Part shown: positions 47,121 through 60,865 of the stretch, piece by piece
Layout of the letters: each line of letters opens with the position of its first letter
Numbering within the stretch: the first letter of the stretch is position 1
NCBI GenBank assembly: GCA_002914845.1
Contig: JXTC01000306.1
Coordinates: 205,523-269,522, forward strand
Reading direction: 5' to 3'
DNA length: 64,000 nucleotides
Source: Trema orientale
Taxonomy: Eukaryota; Streptophyta; Magnoliopsida; Rosales; Cannabaceae
The notes under the pieces: model-generated
Database searches by the model: none
What the model was told of the DNA's origin: nothing
Seen by the model: the letters and a program-made list of their open reading frames with translations, nothing else
Made by a program: the position numbers and the translations under genes

Positions 47121-49253
47121 TCATGAATTTGAAGCAGCCAAACTATCTGCTGAAACTTCTGCTACATGACCATCTTTCTGGTATAGTGGAATTCTTACCC
47201 CTAGCTCTCTAAGCCGATCCACCAAACCATAAAGAAATTCAAAGGTCAGTTTGGACTGTGCATTCAGATCATCTCTCACTTGTGGTTGAATCCTAAACCA
47301 TTCTCCCAACATCTTATGCACATGGGCACGGATCATTCTCCATGGCACGGGATACTGTTCACATAGCTTCAAATACTCGACCAGTAGATCTGCCTGGTCT
47401 AGTTCTGCATCTTTACTGCTGTCTTCACTGCCTACTACCCATTCAGCAGTTCGGAACCCAGCAAAAAGAGCTGGATTTTCAAGAAGGGACTCAGCAGAAA
47501 GCACCCCTTCAACACCTGTCTCAGCCAAACAGCTATGAACATCATCCATGTGCCTTATGTTCCCGTTTGCAAGCACAGGAATCCTGACAGAATCTTTTAC
47601 AGCCTTGATGGAACTCCAGTTAGCTCTGATTTTCTTTCCGTCTTTTTCGTCTCTTGTTCGGCCATGGACAGCTAAAAGAGAGCAACCGGCATCCTCTAGC
47701 ATCCGAGCATAGTTGATTGTATCCTGTAAATTTGGGAAGAGGCGGATTTTGCATGACACAGGAACCTCAAGGTTGTGAGCCAACTTTTGTACTAAAGATT
47801 TCACAAGAGGAAGGTTATCCATTAGAAAAGCTCCATAGTTCCCGCGTCGAGCAATACGTTGAGGACACCTGCACAAAATTCACACACTTCAAGTCTGATT
47901 TGAAACCCTCTCAAATCTCAACCCCACATCTACAGTACATAAAAGGGTCTTCAAGAATTTGGATGGACTAGTAGTCTAGTCTGATTTGAAACCCTCTCAA
48001 GTCTCAACCCCAAATGTAAAGTACATAAAAGGGTCTTCAAGAATTTGGAAGGACTGGAAAGACTACTAGTCTACTACTTGTTTCTTTATTCATCAGAACA
48101 AGGGAAAACTAATTGGTTTTTCGTCTCTCAAACCATTTAAAAGCAAATAATATAACCTTTAAAGCTACCATAACTATGTAAACTATGTGAATCCTGCCTC
48201 AAATATAACTGCTAGTTAGATGTTGACAGAAAGTTATTACCCCAAATTAATATCAACATAATCACAATAAGGCTCCACTCTCCTTGCAGCTTCCAGTAAA
48301 ATATCTGGATCATTAGCACAAAACTGAACAAATAGCGGGCGATCCTCCTGCAATAATTATAAACTTAAGCGTGTATATATATATATATATATAAACATAA
48401 GCATAAAAAACGGCAAGAATCCGTAATGAATAGAATCGTAAAGGGAAAGAATTTGGAAAAAGAATAGGAAGTACTAAAAATTTGAGTTACCCCAATTCAC
48501 AATTTCATGATTAGTTAGGGATTCACCAAAATTGTGTCCTCCTCAATGTGTAAACATACACTAAACTAAACTAAACTGAACTAAACTTCCTAGTCAAATG
48601 TAGATATGTTTGGGCAACAATAACACAAAATAGTTTCACACTCCAAAAGTAAATTCAATGAAACAGCGAGTCAAATTTCTCAAATTTATAAGACTGAATC
48701 AAAATCTTACTTCCATTGAATAAAGAATCCTTACCTCACAAGTGGTGAACTCTTGGTTACGATACTTCTCAGTCTCTGTGAAGATGCGCGAATGCAACAT
48801 GGGCGTGTAGGCAGCTTCGGCGCCATACTTGCGGCAGAGCATTCGAAAGGGAAGCTCCGAGTTATCCACCATGGGAGCAACGATCAGCTTGGGTCGACCG
48901 AGTCTGGTCCAGTGAGCCCAAGCCCGTTCGATGCGCGACTCTGCGGCGGGCAAGCTCAGACTCCGGCTAGGAGATTCGGAGCAAAACGACGGCTTTAAGG
49001 TGGAATCGGGTTCCTTTTCTTGTCGTTGTCGTTTTTGTCCGTCGCAGCAGAGCAGGTCGTCGTCGCCGTCGAGGCCCGGCGGCGGTTCTGAACGGTGGGC
49101 GACCGTCGTTTCGGTGAGAGTGGTAGCCATTCGGGAATTGGGGGTCCGAATCCGAATCCGAGTCCGAGTCCGAGAGAGGGGTGAGTTGAGAAGGGAAAGT
49201 GAGAGGGCTGCGGAAGAGAACCCAAAGCTACCCATCGCCCCACCCCCCCCCAA
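47121..49253 (-). CDS. DUS1: tRNA-dihydrouridine synthase (DUS1-like), three exons
   Basis: Exons 49253-48735, 48347-48241 and 47868-47121, in total 1374 bases (457 aa). An alternative start at MATTLTE (about residue 42) would give 416 aa; the first 41 residues are Ser/Arg-rich and could be an organelle signal or untranslated. The TIM-barrel starts at [30 protein letters not shown]. The catalytic Cys lies in [18 protein letters not shown], across the exon 2/3 junction. FMN-binding and tRNA-contact motifs [21 protein letters not shown] and [15 protein letters not shown] follow. The enzyme reduces uridine to dihydrouridine (positions 16/17 for the Dus1 type) with NAD(P)H and FMN. It resembles At5g67220. 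Intron 2 carries an 86-bp tandem duplication. Confidence 0.93.
47893..48064. repeat. Tandem duplication, 2 x 86 bp, in the dihydrouridine synthase intron
   Basis: Units start at 47893 and 47979 with GTCTGATTTGAAACCCTCTC and run through TAAAAGGGTCTTCAAGAATT. They are about 90% alike and lie directly upstream, in gene sense, of the exon 3 acceptor at 47868. Confidence 0.95.
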
Positions 49254-49292
49254 ATAGAGGGAATTGTCAATTGATTCCCCTCTCTTCTACTA

Positions 49293-49815
49293 GGTTAATG
49301 GCACAAATGGTCCCTAAAGTATCCAAATTGTGGCAATTTGATCCTAAAAGTTCTAACTGTGTCAATTAAGCCCTTAAATTTTTCAGTTTAAAGTAATTGG
49401 TCCGTGAATGATCTAAATTACGACATATTATTAAATTTTTGACAGAATATATACAAAAGGAGTAAGTGATAGCATTTAAAAAAGTATTTAAAGAAAAATG
49501 AATTGAACACAAGGATTTGAAGAGAATGAAAAATGCATTATTTATATTTTTATTTTATTTTTTCAGGATTCTTAAAGTTATAAATTTAGAGAAAATTTTC
49601 ATTGTGAATGTTCATTTTTATGCTTAGAATTTGCAAATTACCTTCGTAATACACTTTTAGATTCTACCATGTGCTCATTGCATGAAGTTCTGTCAAACTA
49701 AAGACCAAATTGCTTCGAATTAGAAAGTATAATAGCTTAATTATCATAATTAGAACTTTGAGGACCAAATTGTTACAATTTAGATACTTAAGGGACCTTT
49801 TGTGCCATAAACCCC
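49293..49815. mobile_element. Long-arm foldback element, 523 bp
   Basis: The left arm (TTAATGGCACAAATGGTCCC and on) is mirrored by the right arm ending AAGGGACCTTTTGTGCCATA, with arms of about 120-150 bp. Each arm contains spaced CAATTTGNTCCT words. Flanks CTTCTACTA (49284-49292) and CTTCCACTT (49816-49824) match at 7 of 9 bases, a possible 9-bp target duplication. It lies just upstream of the dihydrouridine synthase start, within its probable promoter. Confidence 0.7.
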
Positions 49816-51552
49816 CTTCCACTTGAGGAAACTTCCTGTACTTGGGCTGCACTTATGGTGGGCTGTAAGCTATATCGGGTCACTTAGTGAGTTGCAACAT
49901 TTGGGACTCAAATTGGGCCCATTAAACTTCTTCCTCTTTTCTTTTCAAAAATAGAGGAATTTGGGCTGAGTAGCAGTTTTGGAGAATTGTATTAGATCCA
50001 TAGCAGTCTTGGAAGATTTTCTGTAAAGGAAAATGCTACAAAGGTAATAAAATTTTCTAGAACTGCTATTTATGAAGCTATCCATTAGCTAAATAAGTGT
50101 CAACTTTGTGTTTTTAGGAATGCAAAACATACTCGTTCAGCTTGTCAAATCGGGTTATTATCATTTTTTATTACAAATTTCATTAACTTTTGTCTTATAT
50201 TTATTTTTTCTTAGAAATATTTAAATGACCAAAGTGTCATTGATTAGATAATTAAATTTTCCATTAAACCTGCAACCAAATCACTTGAATACTAAAATAT
50301 CAAAATTTATCTGTACGACGGAAAAAAAAGTCGGGTGTTTGGTTACACGTTAAGGAGATAATTTGCCTATTTTAGTGTCATTTCACAACATAATTTTGAC
50401 AAAATTTAACACAATGGATAATTTTGATTTAATTTGCAAATTGTGGGATACATTTTGTAGTATTCCTAAGAATATAGGGTCAAAGACTCAAACTCGGTAA
50501 CGTACATGCAAAATAAAGTGGAGTTTTTAGTATCTTCCCCACAAAATTACTTTAGTGACAACACATGAAGCTAAAAAAAATCACTAAGAATAAGTAATTT
50601 TCCAACTTAGCTATTTTTCCAACTTAGCTATTTCATTCTTCTAATTCAAACAATTAAAATATTGTTTTTATTAGTTTATAGTAGAATAAAATTTTAGTGG
50701 TCAAAAGTACATTATTAATCAAATTTGACTAGTTGTATAGGTGGAAAAAAAAAAGAATAAATCAATCAAAAATGTCAATAATCATGGTTTCTACTTTCTA
50801 GTCTTTCTGATTCTTACATCAACTCGGCCGTAATTGTAAACTAAATAAACCCTTATAATATGACCAAATTACCAACCAAGATCGAAAAAAATAAAAAATC
50901 GAATAAATTGAAATAAAAAAATCAATTTAAGTTCGACCAGTTTAGACATACTAACCACCCAAACCAACTGAGTAAACACTCTACAAGATTACTCCGTTCA
51001 CATTATAATAGAGTTCAGTCCCACGTGATATCTCTTAATAGTTAGTCTTTTACTAGAATCCAGCAGCAAAGACTTCCTAGATCTGTTTATTTTCAAATAT
51101 TCTGATCAAAATTGACCAGATAGAAAACCCTCTTTTTTTTTTTTTCTCTCTAACCATACAAACTTTGTCAGGAAAGCCTCTGTTTAAATCTGTCACAAAC
51201 TTCCTACCATATTCCATGTATGTCCACCATTTTCATTTAACCGCTTTTGTGTGTGTTCCCATGTATAATTTATAACCACATATAAAGTCCACCAAACGAT
51301 TCGTGAGCTCCAAAAGGCAAGTCCCATTTGTTTTCTTCTGTAAAAAATCAAACTAATATTTCACATAGTTGCAACTTTTGTCATAATATTTTATTTATTT
51401 TATTTAGGTTTTGGGTGCTTGAAAACAAATTTGCAGGTTGTGATTCAGAGAAGCAGCCTCTTATCTTCTGCATTTAGCGACAATTCCATGCAATGCCCCT
51501 TTCACGTGCAATTTCATGAACAAACCAACAATATTCCCTAACCATCACCATC

Positions 51553-51595
<43 letters not shown>

Positions 51596-52937
51596 GATAA
51601 AAATCATTTCAACCAGAGATTAGTCAAAACTTGATAATGTCTCCATTATAAGTAGGTCAAGGAGAAAAACAAAACAACAAAAATTTGAAAGAGAGAGGAA
51701 ACTTCCCACGTATGGTTTATTAGTTTGACGAAATTCAACAGAAACTACAAAAAGAAAAAAATAACAACATTGCATGTGTAACTTTGAATTATAGTACTTA
51801 ACGCTCCATTTTTTCCTTGTTGACCCCATCTTTTTTTCTTTCTTTAATTCCTTTTTCTTATACTCATTTCTAGTTTAGCCCATTTATACGTGTAAATGAG
51901 GAGGTAGATACATTTGAATATGTGAAATTATGAGTCGATTCGTAATGACGGACTTTGGGGACCAAATTTGAATAGTAAGTTTGACGCTTAAGGCAAAGGC
52001 CAATTGAGCAAAGTACAAATTTTTGGCGAGTGAGGGCCCCACTCAAAATTGGAAAAACACCCACCTATTTTGACTTTTGGCATTCATTTTTCAAACTAGC
52101 TATGCTTCAAGCTTTCAATTTTCTTTTTTTTTTTTTTAATTTGACAGGCCAACTATACCCTTCAGTCTTCTCTAAATTCCAGCCAAACTATTCTAAGAAA
52201 GCAACAAACTATATTTTATTTAAATGGATTTTTATTATTTTTTTAATTCATTGCACTCTCTACTAACTCATTCATTAAAAAACAATAAAGCTTCTGTAAA
52301 TTTAGCCGTCCCACCAGAAACTGTCCATCACATTAATTTTCTTTCTTTTGGTCAACCGTCCCAAACACGACATGTTGGTCCACTTCTTTACAATTCTTTG
52401 ACCTAGTCCCTTTCACTTATTTAAGTTTCTCCTTTCTCAGTTCTATTTATTTGGAAAAAAAAAAAAAAAAAACTTTAAGCGATGAAGGAAAAGTAAGAGG
52501 TAGGCATCCAAGACAAGAAGCAACGATAAAGCAATCGATTAAAAAATATTAAATCAAAGCTAATAGGAAAAACCCACTTTTTCTTTTTCTCCTTTTTTTT
52601 TTCTTTTTTCGTAATGAAGTACTAAATACCAACTCCACCATTGCTTTCAGATTGGACTATTTCTTCACAGTCTTTCTTTTTTTTTTTTTTGAAAAATAAA
52701 TAAAAAAAGGGAATCCCATACCATTATCACCACGATATATTGTACAGTGAAAATTAAACTAACCCACTAATTAAACTCCTTCGAGACAGAGCCGATTCTG
52801 ACCGAGTCTCCCAGCCGAGTCGTACTGTTTTTCCTGTTCTGTTCACTACTGCTAAACAAAAGATTCCCTTCTTGAAAATTGAAACGCCAAAAGACTTGGT
52901 GAAAACGATGTCGTTTAACTATCATTTTTCGGAAGAT
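49816..52937. other. Intergenic, no gene seen
   Basis: AT-rich DNA with a long (CT)n run at about 51556-51590 and poly-A/T tracts. Short open frames have no recognisable domain. The end near 52900 should hold the 3' UTR of the WRKY gene on the minus strand. Confidence 0.5.
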
Positions 52938-54260
<1,323 letters not shown>

Positions 54261-54295
54261 TTTCGCATACCCAAAAAAAAAATTCTCTGTATAAC

Positions 54296-54335
54296 CCAAA
54301 AACAAGGAAAGAAAAGGCAAGAAAAGAAAGAGAGC

Positions 54336-54366
<31 letters not shown>

Positions 54367-54446
54367 GTGCTAAAGAAAAACGAGGCAAGAGGCAAAGGAG
54401 GGTGTCTTAATAAAGAGGGGTCCTCTCTCTCTCTCTCTCTCTCTTT
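54296..54446. repeat. (GA)n and (CT)n runs in the WRKY leader/promoter
   Basis: A GA run at about 54331-54362 and a CT run at about 54421-54446 lie just upstream (minus strand sense) of the WRKY start. Such runs are common in plant leaders and can be length-variable. Confidence 0.85.
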
Positions 54447-54478
54447 CGTTCTCTAAATGACTAAGCTCTTTCTCTTTT

Positions 54479-54887
54479 GGTCAAACCGATCCCATCAGGC
54501 AATGAAAGCGTATTTGGCCCACTTGCGGTGACATACCTGTCACGCTAGCACTTGCCGTCAAATGTAGGTTCGAATGAGATCCAACCACATATGACTTTTT
54601 TTTCTTTTTCTTCTTTTTTTTTTACTTTTTCTAAAGAGGAATAGTTTCTGGGTATTTCCCGAAACCCAATGAGTTTTTTTCTTTTCTTTTTTTGGTTTTT
54701 TAAGTAGAGAAATAATAAAAGGGAAGGAAATATTGGTCTAGATATTGACCTCATCAGCCTTAGTGGCCTTTGTTGAGTCTTATCAAACATTAAAAAATGG
54801 TCATAGGGTACGTTCGGACACGGGTAGAAATTAGGTCAAACCAGCTACTCAGACCGTCCGATCTCTGAGTGCGACCACTTTTATGTC

Positions 54888-54922
<35 letters not shown>

Positions 54923-54947
54923 GGGTGCCAGCATGATAGAGTTGACT
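54479..54947 (-). promoter_or_regulatory. Cluster of W-box cores upstream of the WRKY gene
   Basis: TTGACC/T cores lie at 54479-54484 (minus), 54745-54750 (plus), 54834-54839 (minus) and 54942-54947 (plus), all within 700 bases of the start codon. WRKY proteins bind this core, so auto- or cross-regulation is a reasonable inference, though the hexamer also occurs by chance. Confidence 0.4.
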
Positions 54948-55194
54948 TTTATGGTGCATTTTTGGCATTTATACTATTTTCCTTTGGGTAATCGAATTAT
55001 TATTAATTCAAACATTTTTTTTTGAAAGGGCTGTTAATTCAAACATTGATTTGCTATTAATGAGTATTTTACATTGTCTGTAGACTCAATTCCATATTTG
55101 TTCATTACAAATGGCCCACCAAAATTTAATTTTTTGACTTTTATTATAAGGTTTGAATATAGAGGAAATAAAGAGAGAACATAAGAATATTTTT

Positions 55195-55388
55195 TGACAA
55201 ATTAAGATGACTCAAGTGATAATTGTTCTTATTATTTGAGATCTTCGTTCCGGGATTGAGTCAAACTAGATAAGCGTGAAAACTTATTATCTTTAATGGA
55301 GCGGAGTAGGGATTATGTAATAATAGTTATTTTCTTTTGATTTGTAACAAGTGAAGGTCATTAATTAAGCTTCATTTGAAAAAAAAAT
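55195..55388 (+). mobile_element. tRNA-derived SINE, family of the 36.4-kb element
   Basis: It begins GACAAATTAAGATGACTCAA (A box ATGACTCAAGTGATAA) with a B box-like GTTCCGGGATTGAGTC, a single copy of the TAAGCGTGAAAACTTATTAT block, and the tail GGTCATTAATTAAGCTTCAT plus poly-A. No clear target duplication, so it is older than the 36.4-kb copy. Confidence 0.8.
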
Positions 55389-57200
55389 TCTTAATTTTAA
55401 AGAAAATAACAAAAATCAAGATTTTTATGTCACAATTCATATTCAACTAATAAAAGTCGAATCCTATAAAATATAAAACTATATAATCACATAAATAAAT
55501 TTCAAGTTTCATATGCTTTTTTTAAGTGTAATGTTGATTCATTGATTGGGTGTAAATTAATACACTAAATTTGGATGGATTGTTAGGTTTTGATATGTAA
55601 AAGATGTTGTTTGTGTTGATCAGTCATATATATTATAAAGGTTGAAACATGAAAAATCCCCAGGAATACAATCGCAAAATGAGTAGAAATTTGCAAAGAG
55701 TTGAGGTCAACGGAATAAGTGTCCCATAGATATTGGATTTATAATCAGTGCAATAATTAAAATCTGAAAGATCATTAGAACAAAAGGTGCGTAATTCATT
55801 TTCTGTGATAAAAACACTTAAATGTTGTTGACTTTCATTTCTAAGCAATAAGGAAGCATGATTACGAAATCTCGCGCCATTTATGTTTAGATTTTGGAGC
55901 GTACATAGAGATCGAGATTAGCTATTGGATCTAACAAAATTTAATGGCATTTTACGCAATGAGATAAAAGTTGAGTCAACATATTAAATTTTCCTGGTTT
56001 ATTATTTCAAAAAACAAAAAAAATGTCTGGTTTAGTTTGTTGATAATAAAGTTGGTTTTATTCTCCATAAACTTCCTAATTGCCATATATAATTTAATTT
56101 TCTATACGTGTAGCTGTCAAGTATTCAAATATTATAACCTATCAGTTAATTATCATCTGCATGCCCCACCCCGACCCCCGGTTAAGAAAAAAAAAAACGA
56201 TTAAATGTTTCTATATTCCCATTAAAAAAAAATGTGTTACATATATATTTTATATATGTCTGTGACATGAAAAATACATTGTTAAGAAAAGATTGAATGG
56301 TTTGCATATAGACTCCAATAATATGGTAAGCAATGTCATGAACAGTAATGTGAACTACTATTAGCATTAATAAGAAAAAGTACACCGCACCTGTTTATCA
56401 AATCTGAAAAACCAAATTAGAAAAAAAAAAAAATCACCCCTAAAATACTTAATTAAATGCCAATAAATGTGGCATAAACATATGTATATAATATCTCTCA
56501 CCTTCACGCATAACAGGATCTATACGTAAATATTTTTAAAGCCGACATACTAATCCGCATAAGAAAAACTATTCATGTACTTAGGGCGTAGCTAGTGAGG
56601 AAATAAGGTATCAAATGTTTTGCTTAATTTTCGTCATAATTAATGACATTTTTCTCTGATTTATTTCTAAATACGAGGTTATATTATCCAGATATTAAGC
56701 TTATGGGAACAGCATAACATTACGCTAATAGAAATTTGACTTTTGAGTCCAGGGATAAGAATTGCACGAAGATTAGGGGCCATTAACTCTTTCCCAAATT
56801 ACTATTAAATCTGCCATGTACGAGAAAAAACATAAGATAGATGGAATATTCATGGAAATTAAATGGAGAAAACACAAGTCAAACCCTATATACAGAAAGT
56901 AAGGGACGTAGCAGAGAGCCTAGATAAGACACAAGGAGAAAATTCTGGTAAATTTCAATTTGCAATAGCTGTATTGTACATTAATTTGATTCAAAATTTC
57001 CGGGAATCAAGCTGATTGACGATCGTTGACCATGGCTTAATTTCATTGACCTTTTATGTTGGAGACTGGATTATGCTTTGGATACTAGGCAGCTATATAT
57101 CTTCTTTTTCAGTTTTTCCTTACCTAATAAATTCGTTTTATGCATGCTACGTCTACGACCTACGTTCTGTAATAGTAGTGATTAGTGATTTCCTTTTTCC
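55389..57200. other. Intergenic, no gene seen
   Basis: AT-rich DNA. Open frames are short and unrecognised. No bounded repeat noticed. Confidence 0.5.
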
Positions 57201-57213
57201 CAGAGGATGTGCT

Positions 57214-57367
57214 TTTTTTTTTGAAAAAAAAAATAAACTTAACTAATAATTTCTACTTATTATAAATTAAAAGAAAATACCTATTACGTCTATCATCGGT
57301 GTAATTCGAACTTAGGACCGAGATCCCAAATAGTTGGTGTTTTACCACTTGAGTCAACTCATTTTGT
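57214..57367 (-). mobile_element. tRNA-derived SINE, same family, minus strand
   Basis: On the minus strand: A box TTGACTCAAGTGGTAAAA, B box GGTCCTAAGTTCGAATT, tail TTATTAGTTAAGTTTATTTT and poly-A. Flanks CAGAGGATGTGCT (57201-57213) and CAGACGGTGTGCT (57368-57380) are a 13-bp duplication with two differences. Confidence 0.85.
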
Positions 57368-57380
57368 CAGACGGTGTGCT

Positions 57381-59585
57381 ATAATTATGAGCAAATCATC
57401 CAATGTAATTGGATATGATCAATCTAATCCAATAATCGAATTTAAGCTTCAAAATATAATGGCTGAGTTCGACTTCCACTAAGAAGAAATCTAACTCAAT
57501 CTATATAAATTAATACACATAAATATATAATCTTAATTATTTTAAATTAGCTACCATAAATTGAAATAATTTTTTTAAATAGTTTAATTTGTGACCAATT
57601 TTTTATTGGGTTTGTATACTATTTATCGTATGTATTGCTCACACATATATAGTTAAGTTGAAATTAGGATTTTTTAATTTAACTTTTATATTTATGAGGA
57701 TGGAATTTAATCTTTAAATTAACTTAACATCCAATCCAATCCAAGCACAATTAAATATTTGATTGAATTGGTTTCATTACTTCACAACTTAACCTTTCGT
57801 TGAATTGAATTGGTTTATGCCAAATAATTCACATCTCTAATAAACTGTTTATTATCCCCGCCTATGGTATAACCACGCGATAAAGAACACATTGTGTTGA
57901 CTTTAACTATATTTGTAAGTTGGGTGATTTTTGGTACTCTTGGTCACATTTTCAAGAAAAATACTTATGACAGTTATGTTGTAAATGTTAAGTGTGGAGG
58001 CTTTGTAAGTTTGGGGTTTTCTTATAGATCAGGAATGTTGGCCTAAAATCTCTACTATTGTTGGGTGTACTTAGATTTTTTTTTTTTTTTTTTCATTCTT
58101 TCATGAATTCGTGGTTAACTTTTTACATTTGGTTTGGCTATGATCTAATCATAGGAGTGGAGAATTAGTTTATATTTTGGATGAATCATTTCTATTTCTT
58201 CCACCTTAAACTGTTATTGTAAACAATACTTTTTTATAACAACAGCTTTGTTTGACCTCAAAAATAAAAAAGTTGATTTTTTTTTTTTTTTTTTCAATTC
58301 ACCCACAGGCGAACTTCACTGCAAACTTACATTTATAGCTATATGATAATTCATCATCATCGCAAGATCATTTTTCTTAATAAATATTTCTAAATCCATA
58401 CAAGTAATTCAAAATCTTTAAATCTCTTTTCTCTTATAATATTTGTAACATATATAGAAGAAACAGTGTAATGTGTGCATGGACGACCATGCAAACTAGG
58501 CAAACACATATAACATCAAACTAATTTGCAACTTAATTTAATTTTTTTTTACGTGCATCTAAAGAACCAAATTCAGTGTATATTTTCCAACATTTTACAA
58601 AATCTAAGTTTGCAATACCTTTTTTTTTTTTGGCCGAATAAGTTATGTGCATATAATATATATAGGCACGTGCGTGAGTGTGTATCTATGTGGAGAGGGG
58701 TGAATACTATAGGTATCGAAGTAAGTCAAAAGGCGGAAAGCTGAAGAAATTGACCCACAAAGAGAGGGACAGAGGTACTACTGCCGGAGAAGATAAGAAG
58801 CGTGCTTCACTTGCCCGCCTAACTTTTGACTTTCCACCCAAAATTAATTGTTCACTCATGTTTTTTGTTTTTCTCATATATTAATTAAAATTATATATTT
58901 GCTTATAACAATGGCCATATACGAGAAGCTTCAAGCTCTTAATTATATATATTGTTATCATCATGTCATGACAGTGAAAGCATAAACCTACGGCATAAGA
59001 ATTGAAAATAAAAATACAAGTTGCCCAAAAACAGGCGTTTTAGTCAATTGATAAAGTTAAATGGTGCAATTAATGAGTAAAACATTAGAAATAACCAATA
59101 TAATTACCTGATATAACCAATATATTATAAACTGACACAAAGTTTTTTTAGAAAAATATTAACTGACATATATATATATAGATATATATATTCAGATATG
59201 GGACAATATAAAAAAAAAAATCTACCACCTTTAATGTTTTATTAAAAAAAAAGTCTATACCTTTTCATTAACATCAAATTAAACATTCAATTTGTATTTT
59301 CCTATCAAATAGAACCGAACACATACATTTACTCAAATTTGGAAATTTAATTCATTGAAAAAGATAATTTTACCCTTTAAAATTATAAAAGATATATTAA
59401 AACTAATAAATATTGAAACCACTTATTCTTGTCTTTATTTTTTAAAAAAATATTTTAAGTAAAAATAATAATTATTAAAAAAAATAGTTTCAACTATTCA
59501 AAAGAATTTTAGAAAAAAGTTTTAAAAAAAAAGTCTTGATTTGCTCTTTTTTTTCAAGAGTTTAAATTATTCAAAACAATTAAAA

Positions 59586-59627
<42 letters not shown>

Positions 59628-60096
59628 AAAATAAAAAAAATAAAAAAAAATATTGTTTTTTCTTTCTTTTTTTAATAATTTTAAGTGAACAAATAATTAT
59701 TGAAACTAAAATGAGTTTAATTCAAAAAAGAAAAACAATTAAATGTTAAAAAGAAAAAGAATGATAATATTTTTATTTTTGATAATTATTATTTGCACTT
59801 AAAATATTTTTTTTAAAAAGAAAGACTATGATAATTGGTTTTCTATATTTTTTTATTTTTAATGTTTTATGAGTTTAAAGGGTAAAATTATCTTTTTATA
59901 ACAATTTTAGTTCCAATTTTGACTAAATATAACAAATTGAATGTTTAATTNTTTGTGTGGATTCTCGTACTACTAGATCTTTGATCTGTGTAGTTTTTAA
60001 TTCCATTTACTAGATCTTGAATCTTAGATTTTTTTTTTATTTAGATCCGTAATGCGGATGAGTTGGTTTTTTTTTTTTTTTTGATAAAACACTAAT
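57381..60096. other. Intergenic, AT-rich, with (GA)n run
   Basis: Contains AATTGGAT-rich repetitive DNA (57390-57840), a (GA)n run at about 59590-59622 and one N at 59951. A GC-richer patch at 58690-58830 has a 68-codon frame I do not recognise. No gene called. Confidence 0.45.
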
Positions 60097-60484
60097 GCTA
60101 TGTTTGGTAGGAAGGAAAAAAGAGAGGAAAAAAAAGTTTTGACGGAAAAGTAGAGGGAAATAAAAATTTGGGTTGTTTAGTAGAAGGGAAGAGAAAAGGG
60201 GAGGGATCCACTCAAATATTTTTCTCCAAAAAATGGAGAGAAAAGGGAGAAGAAAATTTTTTTACTTATGTTTTAAAGTGAATTTACCAAATTAACCTCG
60301 TACACTACTTTTAAAATTTTAATAAAAAAAGTAAAACAATCATTTTAAAATATATTAGTTTTCTTTCCTTCCTACATACCAAATAACAATGGAGGAAAGA
60401 CACTTTCCTTTCCATCCTACACATTTTCTTTCTCTCTTAATCTTTCCTTCCCTCCTACTTTCTTTCCTCTTTACCAAACATAGC
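60097..60484. mobile_element. MITE with GCTATGTTTGGTA ends
   Basis: The left end GCTATGTTTGGTAGGAAGGA and the right end TCCTCTTTACCAAACATAGC are inverted copies. Purine-rich left and pyrimidine-rich right halves (GGAAAGAGAG and CTTTCCTTCC types) can pair over about 100 bp. Length is 388 bp with no coding capacity. No firm target duplication. It ends 21 bp before the next element. Confidence 0.75.
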
Positions 60485-60505
60485 CAAAGTGGTGGGGTTT
60501 TTTTA

Positions 60506-60865
60506 GGGATATTATTATTTTTATACCTTATATTGTGACGCTTTGTTCAAATTATATCTTGTGTTTTAGTTATTATCAACATTGACCTTTGAATTTGAAA
60601 TCTATTATAAATTTATACCATGACGCCAATTTAGAGCAGTTGATTTACCAAGATACTGTTTAGAAAATTAAAAATAAATCATATAAAAACTGATCCGAGA
60701 ATAAGTTTAATAATGCATATTGATAAACTAATTGCTCTAAATTGGTGTTATGGTATAAATTTATAACAGATTTCAAATCTAATGGTCAATATTGATAATA
60801 ATCAAAATAGAATGTATAAATCGAATAAATTGTCAAAATATAAAGTATAAAAATGATAGTATCCC
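60506..60865. mobile_element. Long-arm foldback MITE, copy 2
   Basis: It begins GGGATATTATTATTTTTATA and ends ATAGTATCCC, with arms of about 150 bp. It is closely similar along its whole length to the element at 28532-28891 (for example GCCAATTTAGAGCAGTTGAT versus ACCAATTTAGAGTAATTAAT). Flanks are T-rich and give no clean duplication. Confidence 0.8.

Noticed and set aside
58678-58884. 68-codon frame rich in Lys/Arg in a GC-richer patch
   Set aside because: Could be a 5' exon fragment, but I recognise no family and find no matching downstream exon.
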